Assembly: GCF_013403925.1 (NCBI RefSeq)
Contig: NZ_JABFDJ010000005.1
Coordinates: 62,001-126,000, forward strand
Reading direction: 5' to 3'
From: Winogradskyella wichelsiae
GTDB taxonomy: Bacteria > Bacteroidota > Bacteroidia > Flavobacteriales > Flavobacteriaceae
DNA: 64,000 bases
Part shown: one piece after another, positions 1 to 9,616 of the stretch
How the letters are laid out: each line of letters opens with the position of its first letter
Numbering within the stretch: position 1 is the stretch's first letter
Program-made: the position numbers and the translations under genes
The notes under the pieces: generated by a model
Told to the model about the DNA's origin: nothing
Seen by the model: the letters and a program-made list of their open reading frames with translations, nothing else
Databases searched by the model: none

Positions 1-3000
1 AAATCATTGATTTTTCAATCCATAATAAATTGATTATTGGTTTGCTAACGCTTGCCATAATTGGAGCTGGAATTTGGAGCATAACAAAAGTGCCCATAGA
101 TGCTGTTCCCGATATTACCAATAATCAAGTTCAAGTTATTACACAGGCACCAAATTTAGGCACGGAAGATATTGAACAAATTATTACTTATCCTATAGAA
201 GTTGCCATGAGTAACTTACCCAATGTTCAAGAAATTCGTTCTGTTTCGCGCTTTGGGTTATCTGTTGTTACCGTTGTCTTTAACGACGATATGGGAACCT
301 ATTTACCGCGTCAATTAGTAGCCGAAAAACTAGACGATATTAAAGCTCAAATTCCCGAAGGATTCGGCGAACCTTCTATGGGACCAATTTCTTCTGGCTT
401 AGGAGAAATCTACCAATATACACTTAAAGTACAACCCAAATTTAAAGATAAATATTCTATTACCGATTTGCGAACTATCCAAGATTGGATTGTGCAACGC
501 CAAATGGCAATGGTACCTGGAGTTGTAGAGGTGAATGCCATTGGTGGAAAAATTAAGCAATACGAAGTTGCTGTAGATCCCAATGAACTAAATTCGATTG
601 GCTTAACCATTACCGATATTTTTGAAGCATTAGAAGCTAACAATCAAAATACAGGAGGTGCGTACATCGAAAAAAATCATCAAGCCAACTTTATTCGCGG
701 CGAGGGCTTAGCACGAAGCTTAGACGATATCCGAAAAATCACGGTTAAGAATACCAATAATATCCCGGTTACTATAGGAGATATTGCTGCTGTTCAATTT
801 GGTTCTGCCATCCGCTACGGAGCCTTAACACAAGATGGCGAAGGTGAAGTTGTTGGTGGCTTAGTGATGATGCTTAAAGGTGCAAACTCTAACGACGTTA
901 TAGAAAACGTGAAGGTAAGAATGGCTCAAATTGAAAAATCTTTACCAGAAGGAGTTCTTATTGAACCTTTATTAGATCGAAGTAAGTTGATAAAAGAAAC
1001 CATTTCTACCGTTTCTGGAAACCTCATAGAAGGGGCTTTAATTGTCATTTTTGTACTTATTTTTTTATTAGGAAACTGGCGAGGTGGTTTAATTGTAGCT
1101 TCTACAATTCCACTGTCATTATTGTTCGCATTTATTTTAATGAACGTTTTTGGTGTTTGGGCTAATCTAATGAGTTTAGGAGCTATAGATTTCGGAATTA
1201 TTGTAGATGGTGCCGTAATTATTGTAGAAAGCACCGTTTTCTTGATTACAACTCAAGTCATAAAGAAGAAAAAGTTATCACAAAAAGAACGGAATGGTAT
1301 TGCCTCTAAATCTTCAAAAAAGATGATGAATGCAGCTTTTTTTGGTCAACTAATCATCTTAATTGTGTTTTTACCAATTTTAGCTTTAGAAGGTATTGAA
1401 GGAAAAATGTTTAAACCAATGGCGTTAACTTTTATTTTCGCAATGATTGGTGCTATGGTATTGTGTTTAACTTATGTGCCAATGCTGTCTGCTCTAATTC
1501 TAAGAGCACCAACCACAGATAAATTATCGTACGGAGATCGATTTGTACATTGGGCAGAGCGTAAATACCAACCTTTATTAGAGAAATCTTTAAAACGAGG
1601 AAAACTTATTGTAGGTATTGCTGTTGTTTTATTCGGAATTACTGCCTTTATGTTTACCAAAATGGGAGGTGAATTTATACCACAACTCGATGAAGGTGAT
1701 ATTGCCTTTCATGCCATTTTAAAACCAGGAAGTTCACTTACAGAAACCATTGAAACAACAACTAAAATTGAGCAAATTGTAAAAGCTAAGTTTCCTGAAG
1801 TTGAAAAAGTGGTGAGTCGTATTGGTGTTGCAGAAATCCCAACAGACCCTATGCCAATGGATTTAGCCGATGTCATTGTCATTTTAAAACCTAAGAGTGA
1901 ATGGGTTTCTGTGAGTTCTAAAGATGAACTTATTAAAAAAATGAAGGAAGCTGTAGAAATTATTCCTGGCGTAAATTACGAATTTACACAACCTATGGAA
2001 ATGCGTTTTAATGAACTTCTAGAAGGTGTCCGTGAAGACATTGCGATAAAAATTTATGGTGAAGATATCGACATACTATCACAAAAAGCAGAAGAAATCA
2101 CCACAATTATAGCGGGAACCGAGGGTATTGGCGATATGAAAGCCGAGGCAACAACAGGCTTGCCACAAATGACTATTACTTATAATAGAAATAAGCTAGC
2201 ACAATATGGCTTACAAATAAATACATTGAATCAGGTTGTGCAATCAAGTTTTGCAGGTGGTACTGCAGGAATAATTTTTGAAGGCGAAAAACGATTCGAT
2301 TTAGTAGTACGGTTAAATACTAAAAACCGTAAAGATATTTCAGACATTGAAAACCTATTTGTCAATTTACCCTCTGGAGAACAAATTCCGCTTCGTGAAG
2401 TTGCAGACGTAAGCTATAAAGCTGGGCCGATGCAAATAAGTAGGGACAACACTAATAGAAGAACTTATGTTGGTATTAATGTAAGAGGGCGCGATGTAAA
2501 ATCTTTAGTAGAAGAAATTAAAGTAAAATTAGATGCAAATCTAGATTTACCAGCTGGTTATTTTATTAGATATGGAGGTGCTTTCGAGAATTTAGAACGC
2601 GCTAGTAATCGTTTACAAACCGTTGTACCTATTGCGCTGTTCCTTATTTTTATATTAATTTATTTTGCACTAAAGTCGTTACCACAAACCCTAATGATTT
2701 ACATCGCTATTCCTATGGCAACCATTGGAGGTGTTGTTGCATTATGGTTACGAGATATGCCGTTTAGTATTTCGGCAGGTGTTGGTTTTATTGTACTCTT
2801 TGGAGTTGCTGTTTTAAATGGATTGGTGATGATTAGTGGTTTAAATGAACTAAAAGAAGAAGGAGTTACCTATTTAAAAGATCGAATTGTTGAGGGCACA
2901 AAACGACGTATTCGACCAATTATGCTAACTGCTTTTACAGATGTTTTAGGTTTTTTACCTATGGCTATTTCAGCCACCGCAGGTGCAGAAGTACAACGAC

Positions 3001-4325
3001 CATTAGCAACCGTGGTTATTGGCGGATTACTCACTTCTACCCTACTTACACTATTTGTTTTACCAATTTTATATCATTGGGTAGAAAACAAATCATTCCA
3101 TATTAAAATGAATAAAAACGTAATTACCGCAACTGCCATTTTAGCTTTTGTATTTCTTACACCAACAGCAAGTTACGCACAAGAGCCTAAGGAAGTATTA
3201 CAAATTATTTCTATGCAAGAGGCTGTAGAATTATCTAAAAAAAACTATCCACTTTTAAAACAAAAGCAATTAGAAATCACGAAACAAGAAGCTTTAAAAA
3301 GTACCGCTTTCGACTTAGGAAAAACCAATATTTACACAGGAGGCGAAGAGTTAAGTAACGGTTCAGGTGTCTATACCACTATTGGTTTAGGGCAATCGAA
3401 TATAGATGTGTTTGGAATTTCACCAAAACGAAAATTGCAAGACCAACGCATTCAACTTGCCGAAAATATCTTTCAGCTTTCTGAAATGGATTTGGAATTA
3501 GAAGTAAAAAAGGCTTGGTCTAAGGCTTTTCAAACTAAACAGGTTTATCATTTATATAAAGAATTAGATTCAATTTACACCAATTTTAAAATGGCGGTAG
3601 AATTGAATTATGAGGTAGAAGCAATTTCTAAATTAGAATATTCAGCAGCTAAAAATCAAGCGTTACAAATTCAGAATAAATTAATGCAAGCACAACGCGA
3701 CTATGTTATTGCATTGCAGCAGCTAAATTTATGGTTAGTTTCTGACACTTTATATACCGTTCCAGAAGAACTTCAAACTGTAGATGCTATAGAAATGGAA
3801 ACCTTCATTATAGAAACACATCCTTTGTACAACCTTTCTCAATTGCAAGTTACCGAAGCAGAAGCTAATTACAAAGTAGCAAAAGCAGCGAACTTACCGA
3901 AATTTAATCTTCAAGGCGGATTGCAAAACGTTGGAGGAAACTCAGGGTTTTACACCTATCAGGCCGGAATTTCAATTCCCTTTTTATCAGGCACAACAAA
4001 AACTCAGATTAAAACAGCAAGAATAGATAAACAGATTGCCGAGGCTAATGTTCAGTTTAAACAAAAAGAGGTACAGTTTAAATTATTTGAAGCCAAGGAG
4101 AATTATACAAAATGGAAGGCATCTTGGTTATTTTATAAAGATGAAGTTTTGCCATTAACTAAAGATCAAAAAACAGGCGCTTTATTCGCTTACAAAGAAG
4201 GTGAAATTGATTATGCGACATTCACACAGCTTATAAAAGAAGCTATTCAATCTGAATTAGAAGCACAAGACGCCTTAATAAATTATTTAAACAGCACTTT
4301 TGAATTACAATATTTTAAAAATTAA
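1..4325 (+). CDS. CusA/CzcA-type heavy-metal RND efflux pump fused to TolC-like outer membrane channel (5' end outside window)
   Basis: Inner-membrane proton-driven exporter of divalent or monovalent metals. The reading frame is open to base 1 (in-window residues IIDFSIHNK precede the TTG at 30), so the true start lies to the left. The first ~1,020 residues are a full HME-RND pump. The transmembrane proton-relay motif DFGIIVDGAVIIVE, with both Asp and the Glu characteristic of CusA/CzcA, lies about residue 387 counted from base 30. The last ~400 residues are a TolC/CusC-like outer membrane efflux protein. The junction, from Met 1027 (base 3108), reads like a signal peptide ending in ASYAQ. 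This CusA-TolC fusion is known in Bacteroidota. The adaptor gene follows after 4 bp. Metal specificity (Cu/Ag versus Co/Zn/Cd) cannot be read from the sequence. Confidence 0.93.
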   Translation, partial: IIDFSIHNKLIIGLLTLAIIGAGIWSITKVPIDAVPDITNNQVQVITQAPNLGTEDIEQIITYPIEVAMSNLPNVQEIRSVSRFGLSVVTVVFNDDMGTYLPRQLVAEKLDDIKAQIPEGFGEPSMGPISSGLGEIYQYTLKVQPKFKDKYSITDLRTIQDWIVQRQMAMVPGVVEVNAIGGKIKQYEVAVDPNELNSIGLTITDIFEALEANNQNTGGAYIEKNHQANFIRGEGLARSLDDIRKITVKNTNNIPVTIGDIAAVQFGSAIRYGALTQDGEGEVVGGLVMMLKGANSNDVIENVKVRMAQIEKSLPEGVLIEPLLDRSKLIKETISTVSGNLIEGALIVIFVLIFLLGNWRGGLIVASTIPLSLLFAFILMNVFGVWANLMSLGAIDFGIIVDGAVIIVESTVFLITTQVIKKKKLSQKERNGIASKSSKKMMNAAFFGQLIILIVFLPILALEGIEGKMFKPMALTFIFAMIGAMVLCLTYVPMLSALILRAPTTDKLSYGDRFVHWAERKYQPLLEKSLKRGKLIVGIAVVLFGITAFMFTKMGGEFIPQLDEGDIAFHAILKPGSSLTETIETTTKIEQIVKAKFPEVEKVVSRIGVAEIPTDPMPMDLADVIVILKPKSEWVSVSSKDELIKKMKEAVEIIPGVNYEFTQPMEMRFNELLEGVREDIAIKIYGEDIDILSQKAEEITTIIAGTEGIGDMKAEATTGLPQMTITYNRNKLAQYGLQINTLNQVVQSSFAGGTAGIIFEGEKRFDLVVRLNTKNRKDISDIENLFVNLPSGEQIPLREVADVSYKAGPMQISRDNTNRRTYVGINVRGRDVKSLVEEIKVKLDANLDLPAGYFIRYGGAFENLERASNRLQTVVPIALFLIFILIYFALKSLPQTLMIYIAIPMATIGGVVALWLRDMPFSISAGVGFIVLFGVAVLNGLVMISGLNELKEEGVTYLKDRIVEGTKRRIRPIMLTAFTDVLGFLPMAISATAGAEVQRPLATVVIGGLLTSTLLTLFVLPILYHWVENKSFHIKMNKNVITATAILAFVFLTPTASYAQEPKEVLQIISMQEAVELSKKNYPLLKQKQLEITKQEALKSTAFDLGKTNIYTGGEELSNGSGVYTTIGLGQSNIDVFGISPKRKLQDQRIQLAENIFQLSEMDLELEVKKAWSKAFQTKQVYHLYKELDSIYTNFKMAVELNYEVEAISKLEYSAAKNQALQIQNKLMQAQRDYVIALQQLNLWLVSDTLYTVPEELQTVDAIEMETFIIETHPLYNLSQLQVTEAEANYKVAKAANLPKFNLQGGLQNVGGNSGFYTYQAGISIPFLSGTTKTQIKTARIDKQIAEANVQFKQKEVQFKLFEAKENYTKWKASWLFYKDEVLPLTKDQKTGALFAYKEGEIDYATFTQLIKEAIQSELEAQDALINYLNSTFELQYFKN

Positions 4326-4329
4326 GATT

Positions 4330-5520
4330 ATGAATAAAACAATATATAGCATGTTAATTGCAGTCATTCTTTCATTTTCACTAACCTCGTGTGGTGATAA
4401 GAAAGCAGATACAGATTCTCATAATGCTGAAGTTAAAACTGGAACAAGAAAAGAAGAACACCAAGAAGAAGCTATGCTTTCTGCAAAACAATTTGAAGCT
4501 TTACAAATGAAAGTTGATACCATTACTTATAGACAAGTGAGTGGTTATGTTGAGGCTAATGGAACCTTAGAAGTACCACCACAAAATGAAGCTGCAATTA
4601 CCGCTGTTATTGGTGCAAACGTCGTTGCTATTGAAGTAATTGAAGGCGATAAAGTTAATAAAGGGCAAATAGTTGCGTATCTATCGCATCCCAATATTAT
4701 TAAAATGCAAACCGATTATTTAAATGCCTATAGTAATAGCAACTTTTTAAAGAAAGGATACGAACGTCAACAAAAATTATACGATGCAGGCGTTGGCTCT
4801 GGTGCAAATTTTCAAAAAGCTGAAGCAGAGTATCAAGCATCAAAAGCGATGGTAAATGGTATGGCAGCACAATTAAGGTTATTGAATATTAATGCTACAT
4901 CGGTTCGTAATGGTAACATTTCTCAGCGTATAGGTTTAAAAAGCCCGATTGAAGGTTTTGTGCAATTAATAGCGATAAAAACAGGGCAATATGTAAATCC
5001 ACAAACTGAACTATTTGAAATTGTAGATACTCATCATGTTCATGCGGATCTAATGGTTTTTGAAAAAGATGTTCACAAAGTTTCTAAAGGGCAGAAAATC
5101 ACTTTTAATGTACAATCGATGCCTGACCAAGAATTAACTGCAGAAATTTATTCGGTAAGTAAAACATTCGAAGAGAACCCAAAAGCGGTTCATGTTCATG
5201 CTGAAATTGAAAATAAAACTGGTAATTTAATTCCTGGCATGTATATAACAGGACGTATTCAAGTTGAAAAATTAGAAACCAAAGCATTACCAGAAAGTGC
5301 GATTACTAAGGATGGAAATCGCTTTTATGTATTTACAGTAGAGAAGGAAAATGAAGATTGGAGTTTTAAACCTCTAGAAGTAATTCTTGGTCAAAAAGAT
5401 GGTGATTGGATAGCTGTACAGTTTCCCGAAGAAATAGCACCAAACACACAATTTGCTTATAATAATGCGTATTACCTTATTGCCGAAATGAAAAAAGGTG
5501 ATGCAGAACACTCACATTAA
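4330..5520 (+). CDS. Efflux RND periplasmic adaptor (CusB/HlyD family) lipoprotein
   Basis: Membrane-fusion subunit linking the RND pump to its outer-membrane channel. The start ATG at 4330 lies 4 bp after the pump stop codon and gives a clean lipoprotein signal with lipobox LTSC (MNKTIYSMLIAV...). A longer frame open from 4300 would overlap the pump gene and hide the signal. Barrel-sandwich (biotinyl-lipoyl-like) halves flank a helical hairpin around residues 70-220, followed by a beta-barrel region. The N terminus is rich in His, Glu and Lys and the C terminus ends HSH, as is common in metal-efflux adaptors. It is co-transcribed with the pump. Confidence 0.9.
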   Translation: MNKTIYSMLIAVILSFSLTSCGDKKADTDSHNAEVKTGTRKEEHQEEAMLSAKQFEALQMKVDTITYRQVSGYVEANGTLEVPPQNEAAITAVIGANVVAIEVIEGDKVNKGQIVAYLSHPNIIKMQTDYLNAYSNSNFLKKGYERQQKLYDAGVGSGANFQKAEAEYQASKAMVNGMAAQLRLLNINATSVRNGNISQRIGLKSPIEGFVQLIAIKTGQYVNPQTELFEIVDTHHVHADLMVFEKDVHKVSKGQKITFNVQSMPDQELTAEIYSVSKTFEENPKAVHVHAEIENKTGNLIPGMYITGRIQVEKLETKALPESAITKDGNRFYVFTVEKENEDWSFKPLEVILGQKDGDWIAVQFPEEIAPNTQFAYNNAYYLIAEMKKGDAEHSH

Positions 5521-5976
5521 ATGATCTAAAACAGAAAATAATTATTAGAGACAAATCATATACCTTTTACAGCAATACGATTACTCATTTACCTATTGAA
5601 CATTCCGTTGTTAAAAAAGGTTGTAAGAGCTACTAAAATCAGTTGCTTAACTCCGAAAATTAGTTGGTAAAATACAGCATGAGTATTTGGGGTTAAGTTG
5701 ATTGTGTTAATTTTAGGGACTAGAGGTTCAGCAATCATATGGAAAGCCGTTTTTACTGACTTTAATATGGCTATTAGCTATTTTTAATCTGTTACGGTTA
5801 CAAAAAATGAATTGTGATTAAAAAAAATATAATTTTCCATTAACTTTGTTATACCTTGTTAATCTAATTTTTAGAAAACACTTAAGCTCTTTCTGTTAGA
5901 AAATTAATTCTATTGTTATCACAAAAGATGTAACAAATTTTAAATTTGAATTACTAATATTAATAGACAGAACAAG
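5521..5976. other. 456-bp intergenic region after the efflux operon
   Basis: No gene is supported here. Plus-strand frames are broken by stops every few tens of bases. One 49-codon open stretch on the minus strand has no recognisable family or leader. Two TAnnTTTG elements occur (5841-5848 and 5941-5948); the second is placed to start the small membrane-protein gene at 5977. No clear terminator hairpin follows the adaptor gene. Confidence 0.5.
5941..5948 (+). promoter_or_regulatory. Bacteroidota -7 promoter element (TAAATTTG)
   Basis: Exact match to TAnnTTTG, 28 bp before the ATG at 5977. No TTG-type -33 element is found at the usual 19-bp spacing, so this is a moderate call. Confidence 0.45.
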
Positions 5977-6174
5977 ATGAAAACAAGAAAACAACGAAAA
6001 ACACTATTACTTCTATGTGTTGGATTATTTGCAATTGCAGCTTCACAGATCCTTTCACAATATGTACAATTAACGGATTTTATTAAAGGTTCTGCAACAG
6101 GTATCGGAATAGGGTTATTACTAACGGCTTTAATTTTTAGTACTTCTAAAGCAAATATAAAATCATCAAATTAA
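5977..6174 (+). CDS. Small membrane protein, two predicted TM helices
   Basis: A 65-residue protein, not assigned to a family. A basic N terminus (MKTRKQRK) is followed by two hydrophobic segments, about residues 9-27 and 39-57, joined by a short polar loop (QYVQLTDF). It has its own TAnnTTTG element upstream. Its 3' end overlaps, in another frame, the start of the open stretch that encodes the N-terminal part of the pseudouridine synthase, so the two may be translationally coupled. Confidence 0.6.
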   Translation: MKTRKQRKTLLLLCVGLFAIAASQILSQYVQLTDFIKGSATGIGIGLLLTALIFSTSKANIKSSN

Positions 6175-6374
6175 CAGAAACTCATATTGTACCTAAGCGT
6201 TCTGCGCCAATTCGGCTTCAAGATTATGGCGTCGGAATTTTTGATGCATTCCCCACAAAATCGGCTTTAAAAAAAGTATTAAAGAAAGATTATATTTCCG
6301 TAAATGATAATATTGCAACTTCTGCAACATTTATAAATGGTGGTGAAACCATAACTCTATCGGTTCCTGAAAAT

Positions 6375-7046
6375 GTGAGTCCCAAAAAACGGCTCACCTT
6401 TAAACTTAAGGTGTTATTTGAGGATGATTATTTGGCCATAATTCATAAACCTGGTGGAATTTTAGTAAGTGGTAATCATTTTAAAACCATTGCCAATGCA
6501 CTTATTCAGAATCTAAAAAAAAGTACATTAGAAGATGCAACACAACCACAACCGGTGCATCGCTTAGATTTCCCTACGACAGGTATTTTATTAGTTGGAA
6601 AAACCAGTAGTAGCATCCGTGCTTTAAATAAATTATTTGAAGACAGAGCTATTAAGAAAACTTACTATGCAGTTGCTATTGGTAACATGAAACCTGAAGG
6701 AACTATCACTACGGAAGTAGATGACAAACCGTGTAAATCTAATTACAAAGTCCACCAAACGGTTCCTTCTGAAAGGTTTGGTTACCTTAATTTAGTGGAA
6801 TTAGAACCTTTTACAGGACGAAGACATCAATTACGCAAACATCTTTCTGATCTAGGAAACCCTATTTTAGGTGATAAAGATTACGGAATTGAATCGCTTA
6901 TTTTAAATGGTAAAGGATTGTATTTACATGCTTATTCTTTAAAATTTGTACATCCATTTACAAAAGAAAAAATGTATTTAAAAGATGATTTCCCGCTGAA
7001 TTTTAAAAAGATATTTAATACTTTGGAAGTAGGAGAAATAAACTAA
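6375..7046 (+). CDS. RluA-family RNA pseudouridine synthase (N-terminal coding extension without a standard start codon)
   Basis: Isomerises uridine to pseudouridine in rRNA or tRNA. The catalytic motif HRLDFPTTGILLVGK (family HRLDxxTSG, catalytic Asp) lies ~60 residues after the GTG at 6375, and RRHQLRKHL is the family C-terminal motif. The same frame stays open upstream to 6150 and reads as family-like protein (ETHIVPKRSAPIRLQDYGVG, then an S4-like KSALKKVLKKDYISVN segment). That stretch has no ATG, GTG or TTG. The GTG is therefore the first standard start, but it would remove the N-terminal domain. Possible explanations are a non-standard start (ATC 6162/6165 or ATT 6186), a lost start codon or a sequence error. 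Confidence 0.75.
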   Translation: MSPKKRLTFKLKVLFEDDYLAIIHKPGGILVSGNHFKTIANALIQNLKKSTLEDATQPQPVHRLDFPTTGILLVGKTSSSIRALNKLFEDRAIKKTYYAVAIGNMKPEGTITTEVDDKPCKSNYKVHQTVPSERFGYLNLVELEPFTGRRHQLRKHLSDLGNPILGDKDYGIESLILNGKGLYLHAYSLKFVHPFTKEKMYLKDDFPLNFKKIFNTLEVGEIN

Positions 7047-7074
7047 TCTTTTTCACTTTAAAACAAATTAAACA

Positions 7075-8307
7075 TCACTTATTCTTCGCTTCAATCCACT
7101 TACTCATGTACTTACTACTCTGCATAGATTGATGCATAAATAATTGTCCTATAAAATTGTTTTCACGGTGAGAATTCAGATCACTAGAAAGTTCTTCAAT
7201 TTTAAATGTGAATCCTTCTTCAAAATTAGCTTTATTAAAACGTTGATTTAAAACCTGAAATCCATTTTTTTGGTTTTCTTTCCAAAGTTCTACATTATTG
7301 TAAATCTCAACTGCTTTTTCTGCAAAATCTTCAGGATTATCTTCAATAAATCCATTAATTTCAAAATCGGCAAACATTGCTTCAGCAGCAATACTTGTCA
7401 TAACACAGGGCGTTCCGTTTTGCATAGCATCTACAAGTTTCCCTTTTAGACCTGCGCCAAAGCGTAAGGATGCAAAACATACTTTAGCATTTTTCATAAC
7501 CTCATTTACATCTTCAGCAAATCCTTTAATAAAAAAGCCTTCTTTAGGTTTATGTAATTGTGTTACTTTTTGAGATTCATAAGCGCCATAAATATGCAAC
7601 TCTGCTTTAGGTAATTGTCGCCTTATTAATGGCCAAATACTCCGCTTTAAATGTAAAACGGCATCATAATTTGGTGCATGTAGAAAATTACCAATGGTAA
7701 TAAAATGTTTCCTTTCTTCAAAAGTTGGCAATTGTTTTATATCCACTTCCAAAATAGGGTCTAATAAAAAAGGTAAATAATAGAGTAAGCTTTTATCAAT
7801 TTTAAATTGCTTAGTTAAAATTTCTATTTCAACTTCAGAAATCATAATGCTTAAATCGCAACGGTAAATACTTGCTATTTCGCGTTTAGTTGTTTCGTTT
7901 TGCAAATAAGATAAAGAAACGATTTCATTCTTTTTTAAAGCCACTTCCCTAGCCTTTCGCAAACCATGAAAATCTTCTGTATCTAAAACTCTAATAGCAT
8001 CCGGACATTGTTCTGCCACACGCCAGCCATATTGTTCTTCGGACATAAAACGATCAAACAATACCACATTTGGGCTTAATGCTTTAACAAATTCATCAAA
8101 AGAAGAATCATTTAAATGAATGGGCTTCGTTTCAACATTTATAGTACTTAAATCAAATGTATTATCAGAAGTTTTAGCTGCTGAAGAAAACGTAACAATA
8201 TAACCTTGTTTTTGAAATTGTGTAATCAACTGAAGTATGCGACTACCAGCTGCTGAACTTTTAGGTTCAGGCCAAACAAAACCAATAACGAGTAATTTTT
8301 TATTCAT
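7075..8307 (-). CDS. Glycosyltransferase, GT-B fold (group 1 / GT4-like)
   Basis: Transfers a sugar from a nucleotide donor, probably to a cell-surface glycan or small-molecule acceptor. The 410-residue protein has two Rossmann halves. The N-terminal half begins LLVIGFVWPEPKSSAAGSR, a typical acceptor-side strand and loop. The C-terminal half has the HIYGAYES and GFAEDVNEVMKNAKV strands and GAGLKGKLVDAMQNGTPCV, matching the donor-binding EX7E region of family 1 enzymes although the first Glu is not obvious. No membrane segment. It stands alone, so the product is unknown. Confidence 0.8.
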   Translation of the reverse strand: MNKKLLVIGFVWPEPKSSAAGSRILQLITQFQKQGYIVTFSSAAKTSDNTFDLSTINVETKPIHLNDSSFDEFVKALSPNVVLFDRFMSEEQYGWRVAEQCPDAIRVLDTEDFHGLRKAREVALKKNEIVSLSYLQNETTKREIASIYRCDLSIMISEVEIEILTKQFKIDKSLLYYLPFLLDPILEVDIKQLPTFEERKHFITIGNFLHAPNYDAVLHLKRSIWPLIRRQLPKAELHIYGAYESQKVTQLHKPKEGFFIKGFAEDVNEVMKNAKVCFASLRFGAGLKGKLVDAMQNGTPCVMTSIAAEAMFADFEINGFIEDNPEDFAEKAVEIYNNVELWKENQKNGFQVLNQRFNKANFEEGFTFKIEELSSDLNSHRENNFIGQLFMHQSMQSSKYMSKWIEAKNK

Positions 8308-8372
8308 AAAAAGATTCTAAAATTCAATTAGAGTACTAAAATGCAATAGTACTAATTTTGAAATTCTTAGAG

Positions 8373-8846
8373 TTACTCAGCGTCTTTCAAAAAAATATAT
8401 TTTAATCGTACGGTTTTTGCCCAAGCTGTAACGTCTTCTATTTGCGCTTCCGTTAATTTTGCCTCGTCATGTATCCAAGTATAACTATCTAAGGGCATTT
8501 CTTTTTCTTCGACCATTTCAATTAATTCATCTAATTTATGGTCTTTTTTCTTATCCGAATAATCATCCCACTTCGATAAATTTAAATGCTTTACACCATC
8601 TTTAACGTGTTCATCTAACCAATAATTAACGGGTGTAATATTATTATACCAAGGGTAACGCGTATTGTCGCTATGACAATCTAAACAGGCATTTTTTAAA
8701 ATTAATTCTACATTTTCAGAGGGATGGGTATCCGCATAGAAAAGTTCTAAAGAACTTGTATCTCCTACATTTTTTTGAGGTCCAAAAAATTGTGCAATAA
8801 TTAATACAACTAAAAGTATTAGCCCTATCCTTTTTATAATCTTCAT
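8373..8846 (-). CDS. Haem-binding domain protein (membrane-anchored, CxxCH)
   Basis: A 157-residue protein with one N-terminal membrane segment (about residues 8-21) and a periplasmic domain carrying a single c-type haem attachment motif, CLDCH, near residue 56. The following YPWYNNITPVNYWLDEHV run matches the Haem_bd family (PF14376), common in Bacteroidota. It probably acts as a small periplasmic electron carrier or sensor; no partner is adjacent. The HEAT-like gene at 8886 is divergent and only 39 bp away. Confidence 0.85.
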   Translation of the reverse strand: MKIIKRIGLILLVVLIIAQFFGPQKNVGDTSSLELFYADTHPSENVELILKNACLDCHSDNTRYPWYNNITPVNYWLDEHVKDGVKHLNLSKWDDYSDKKKDHKLDELIEMVEEKEMPLDSYTWIHDEAKLTEAQIEDVTAWAKTVRLKYIFLKDAE

Positions 8847-8885
8847 TTTTCATTAATTTTAAAGTCCTAAATTAACATTTTTATT

Positions 8886-9470
8886 TTGACCAAAGCTAAA
8901 CTCTATAAAGAATTAAAGCACGTTAATCACTCTCGAGAAAAGCGTCTTTACTATGCTAATTTAGTGATCTCTAACCCTGAATTGGTAAAACCCTTATTAG
9001 AAATTCTTTTTGATGTTGATGATAAAATTTCGTGCAGAGCTGCTTGGGTTTTTGAGTTTATGTGCAGCGAAAGCATTATAGAAATAATTCCGCATTTAAA
9101 CGTATTTACACAAAATATGCATAAGGTACATTTAGATCCTGCGGTAAGACCTGTTGCTAAAATCTGTGAACTTTTAGTAACTGCTAATTACACAAAAACA
9201 GATAATATAATGGCATCTCATATATCTGAACAACATAAAGAAAAAATTACAGCGGCTTGTTTTGATTGGATGATAAATGATGAAAAAGTAGCACCAAAAG
9301 CCTACGCTATGACAAGTTTATATTTGCTAGGAAATGAATATGATTGGATTCACCCAGAATTAGTAATTATTTTAGAACGCGATTTTAAAACACAAAGTGC
9401 AGCTTTTAAAGCTAGAGCACGACAGATATTGAAAAAGATAAAAAAAGGAAGTGTGAAGTGTGAAATGTGA
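8886..9470 (+). CDS. HEAT-like alpha-helical protein upstream of purB
   Basis: A 194-residue all-helical protein whose helical pairs (SNPELVKPLLEILFDVDDK, SCRAAWVFEFMCSESIIEI) resemble HEAT/ARM repeats. No catalytic motif. The start is TTG at 8886: an in-frame stop lies at 8868 and no ATG is available near the N terminus. Flavobacterial homologues usually sit before purB and are sometimes labelled adenylosuccinate lyase by association, but it shares no lyase motif. The stop codon lies inside a 7-bp tandem repeat, so the last residues (SVKCEM) are repeat-derived. Confidence 0.7.
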   Translation: MTKAKLYKELKHVNHSREKRLYYANLVISNPELVKPLLEILFDVDDKISCRAAWVFEFMCSESIIEIIPHLNVFTQNMHKVHLDPAVRPVAKICELLVTANYTKTDNIMASHISEQHKEKITAACFDWMINDEKVAPKAYAMTSLYLLGNEYDWIHPELVIILERDFKTQSAAFKARARQILKKIKKGSVKCEM

Positions 9471-9494
9471 AATGTGAAATGTGAAATGTGAAAA
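9453..9494 (+). repeat. Tandem 7-bp repeat (GTGAAAT), about six units, across a stop codon
   Basis: Units: GTGAAGT, four perfect GTGAAAT copies (9460-9487), then GTGAAAA. The TGA stop of the HEAT-like gene (9468-9470) lies within the array. Seven is not a multiple of three, so copy-number change upstream of the stop would alter the C-terminal residues. Confidence 0.9.
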
Positions 9495-9585
9495 ATTTTA
9501 AAAGACCTACAAAACCACAATATTCTATCATAAAAAAGACAAGTTATTACCATGATAGTATACCTCATTTTTCAACTTAGTTTCT

Positions 9586-9593
9586 TATATTTG
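9586..9593 (+). promoter_or_regulatory. -7 promoter element for purB (TATATTTG)
   Basis: Exact TAnnTTTG match 23 bp before the purB ATG. No convincing -33 TTTG at 19-bp spacing. Confidence 0.55.
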
Positions 9594-9616
9594 ACGCTTC
9601 TAAAAAATCAATATAA

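Noticed and set aside
5521..5976. 49-codon minus-strand open frame and a plus-strand frame resembling a broken protein
   Set aside because: No recognisable family, leader or codon signal; stops interrupt the plus-strand reading.
6151..6180. Programmed -1 frameshift joining the 65-aa protein to the pseudouridine synthase
   Set aside because: Geometry would allow it, but no slippery heptamer or downstream structure was seen; kept only as one option in the start-codon finding.
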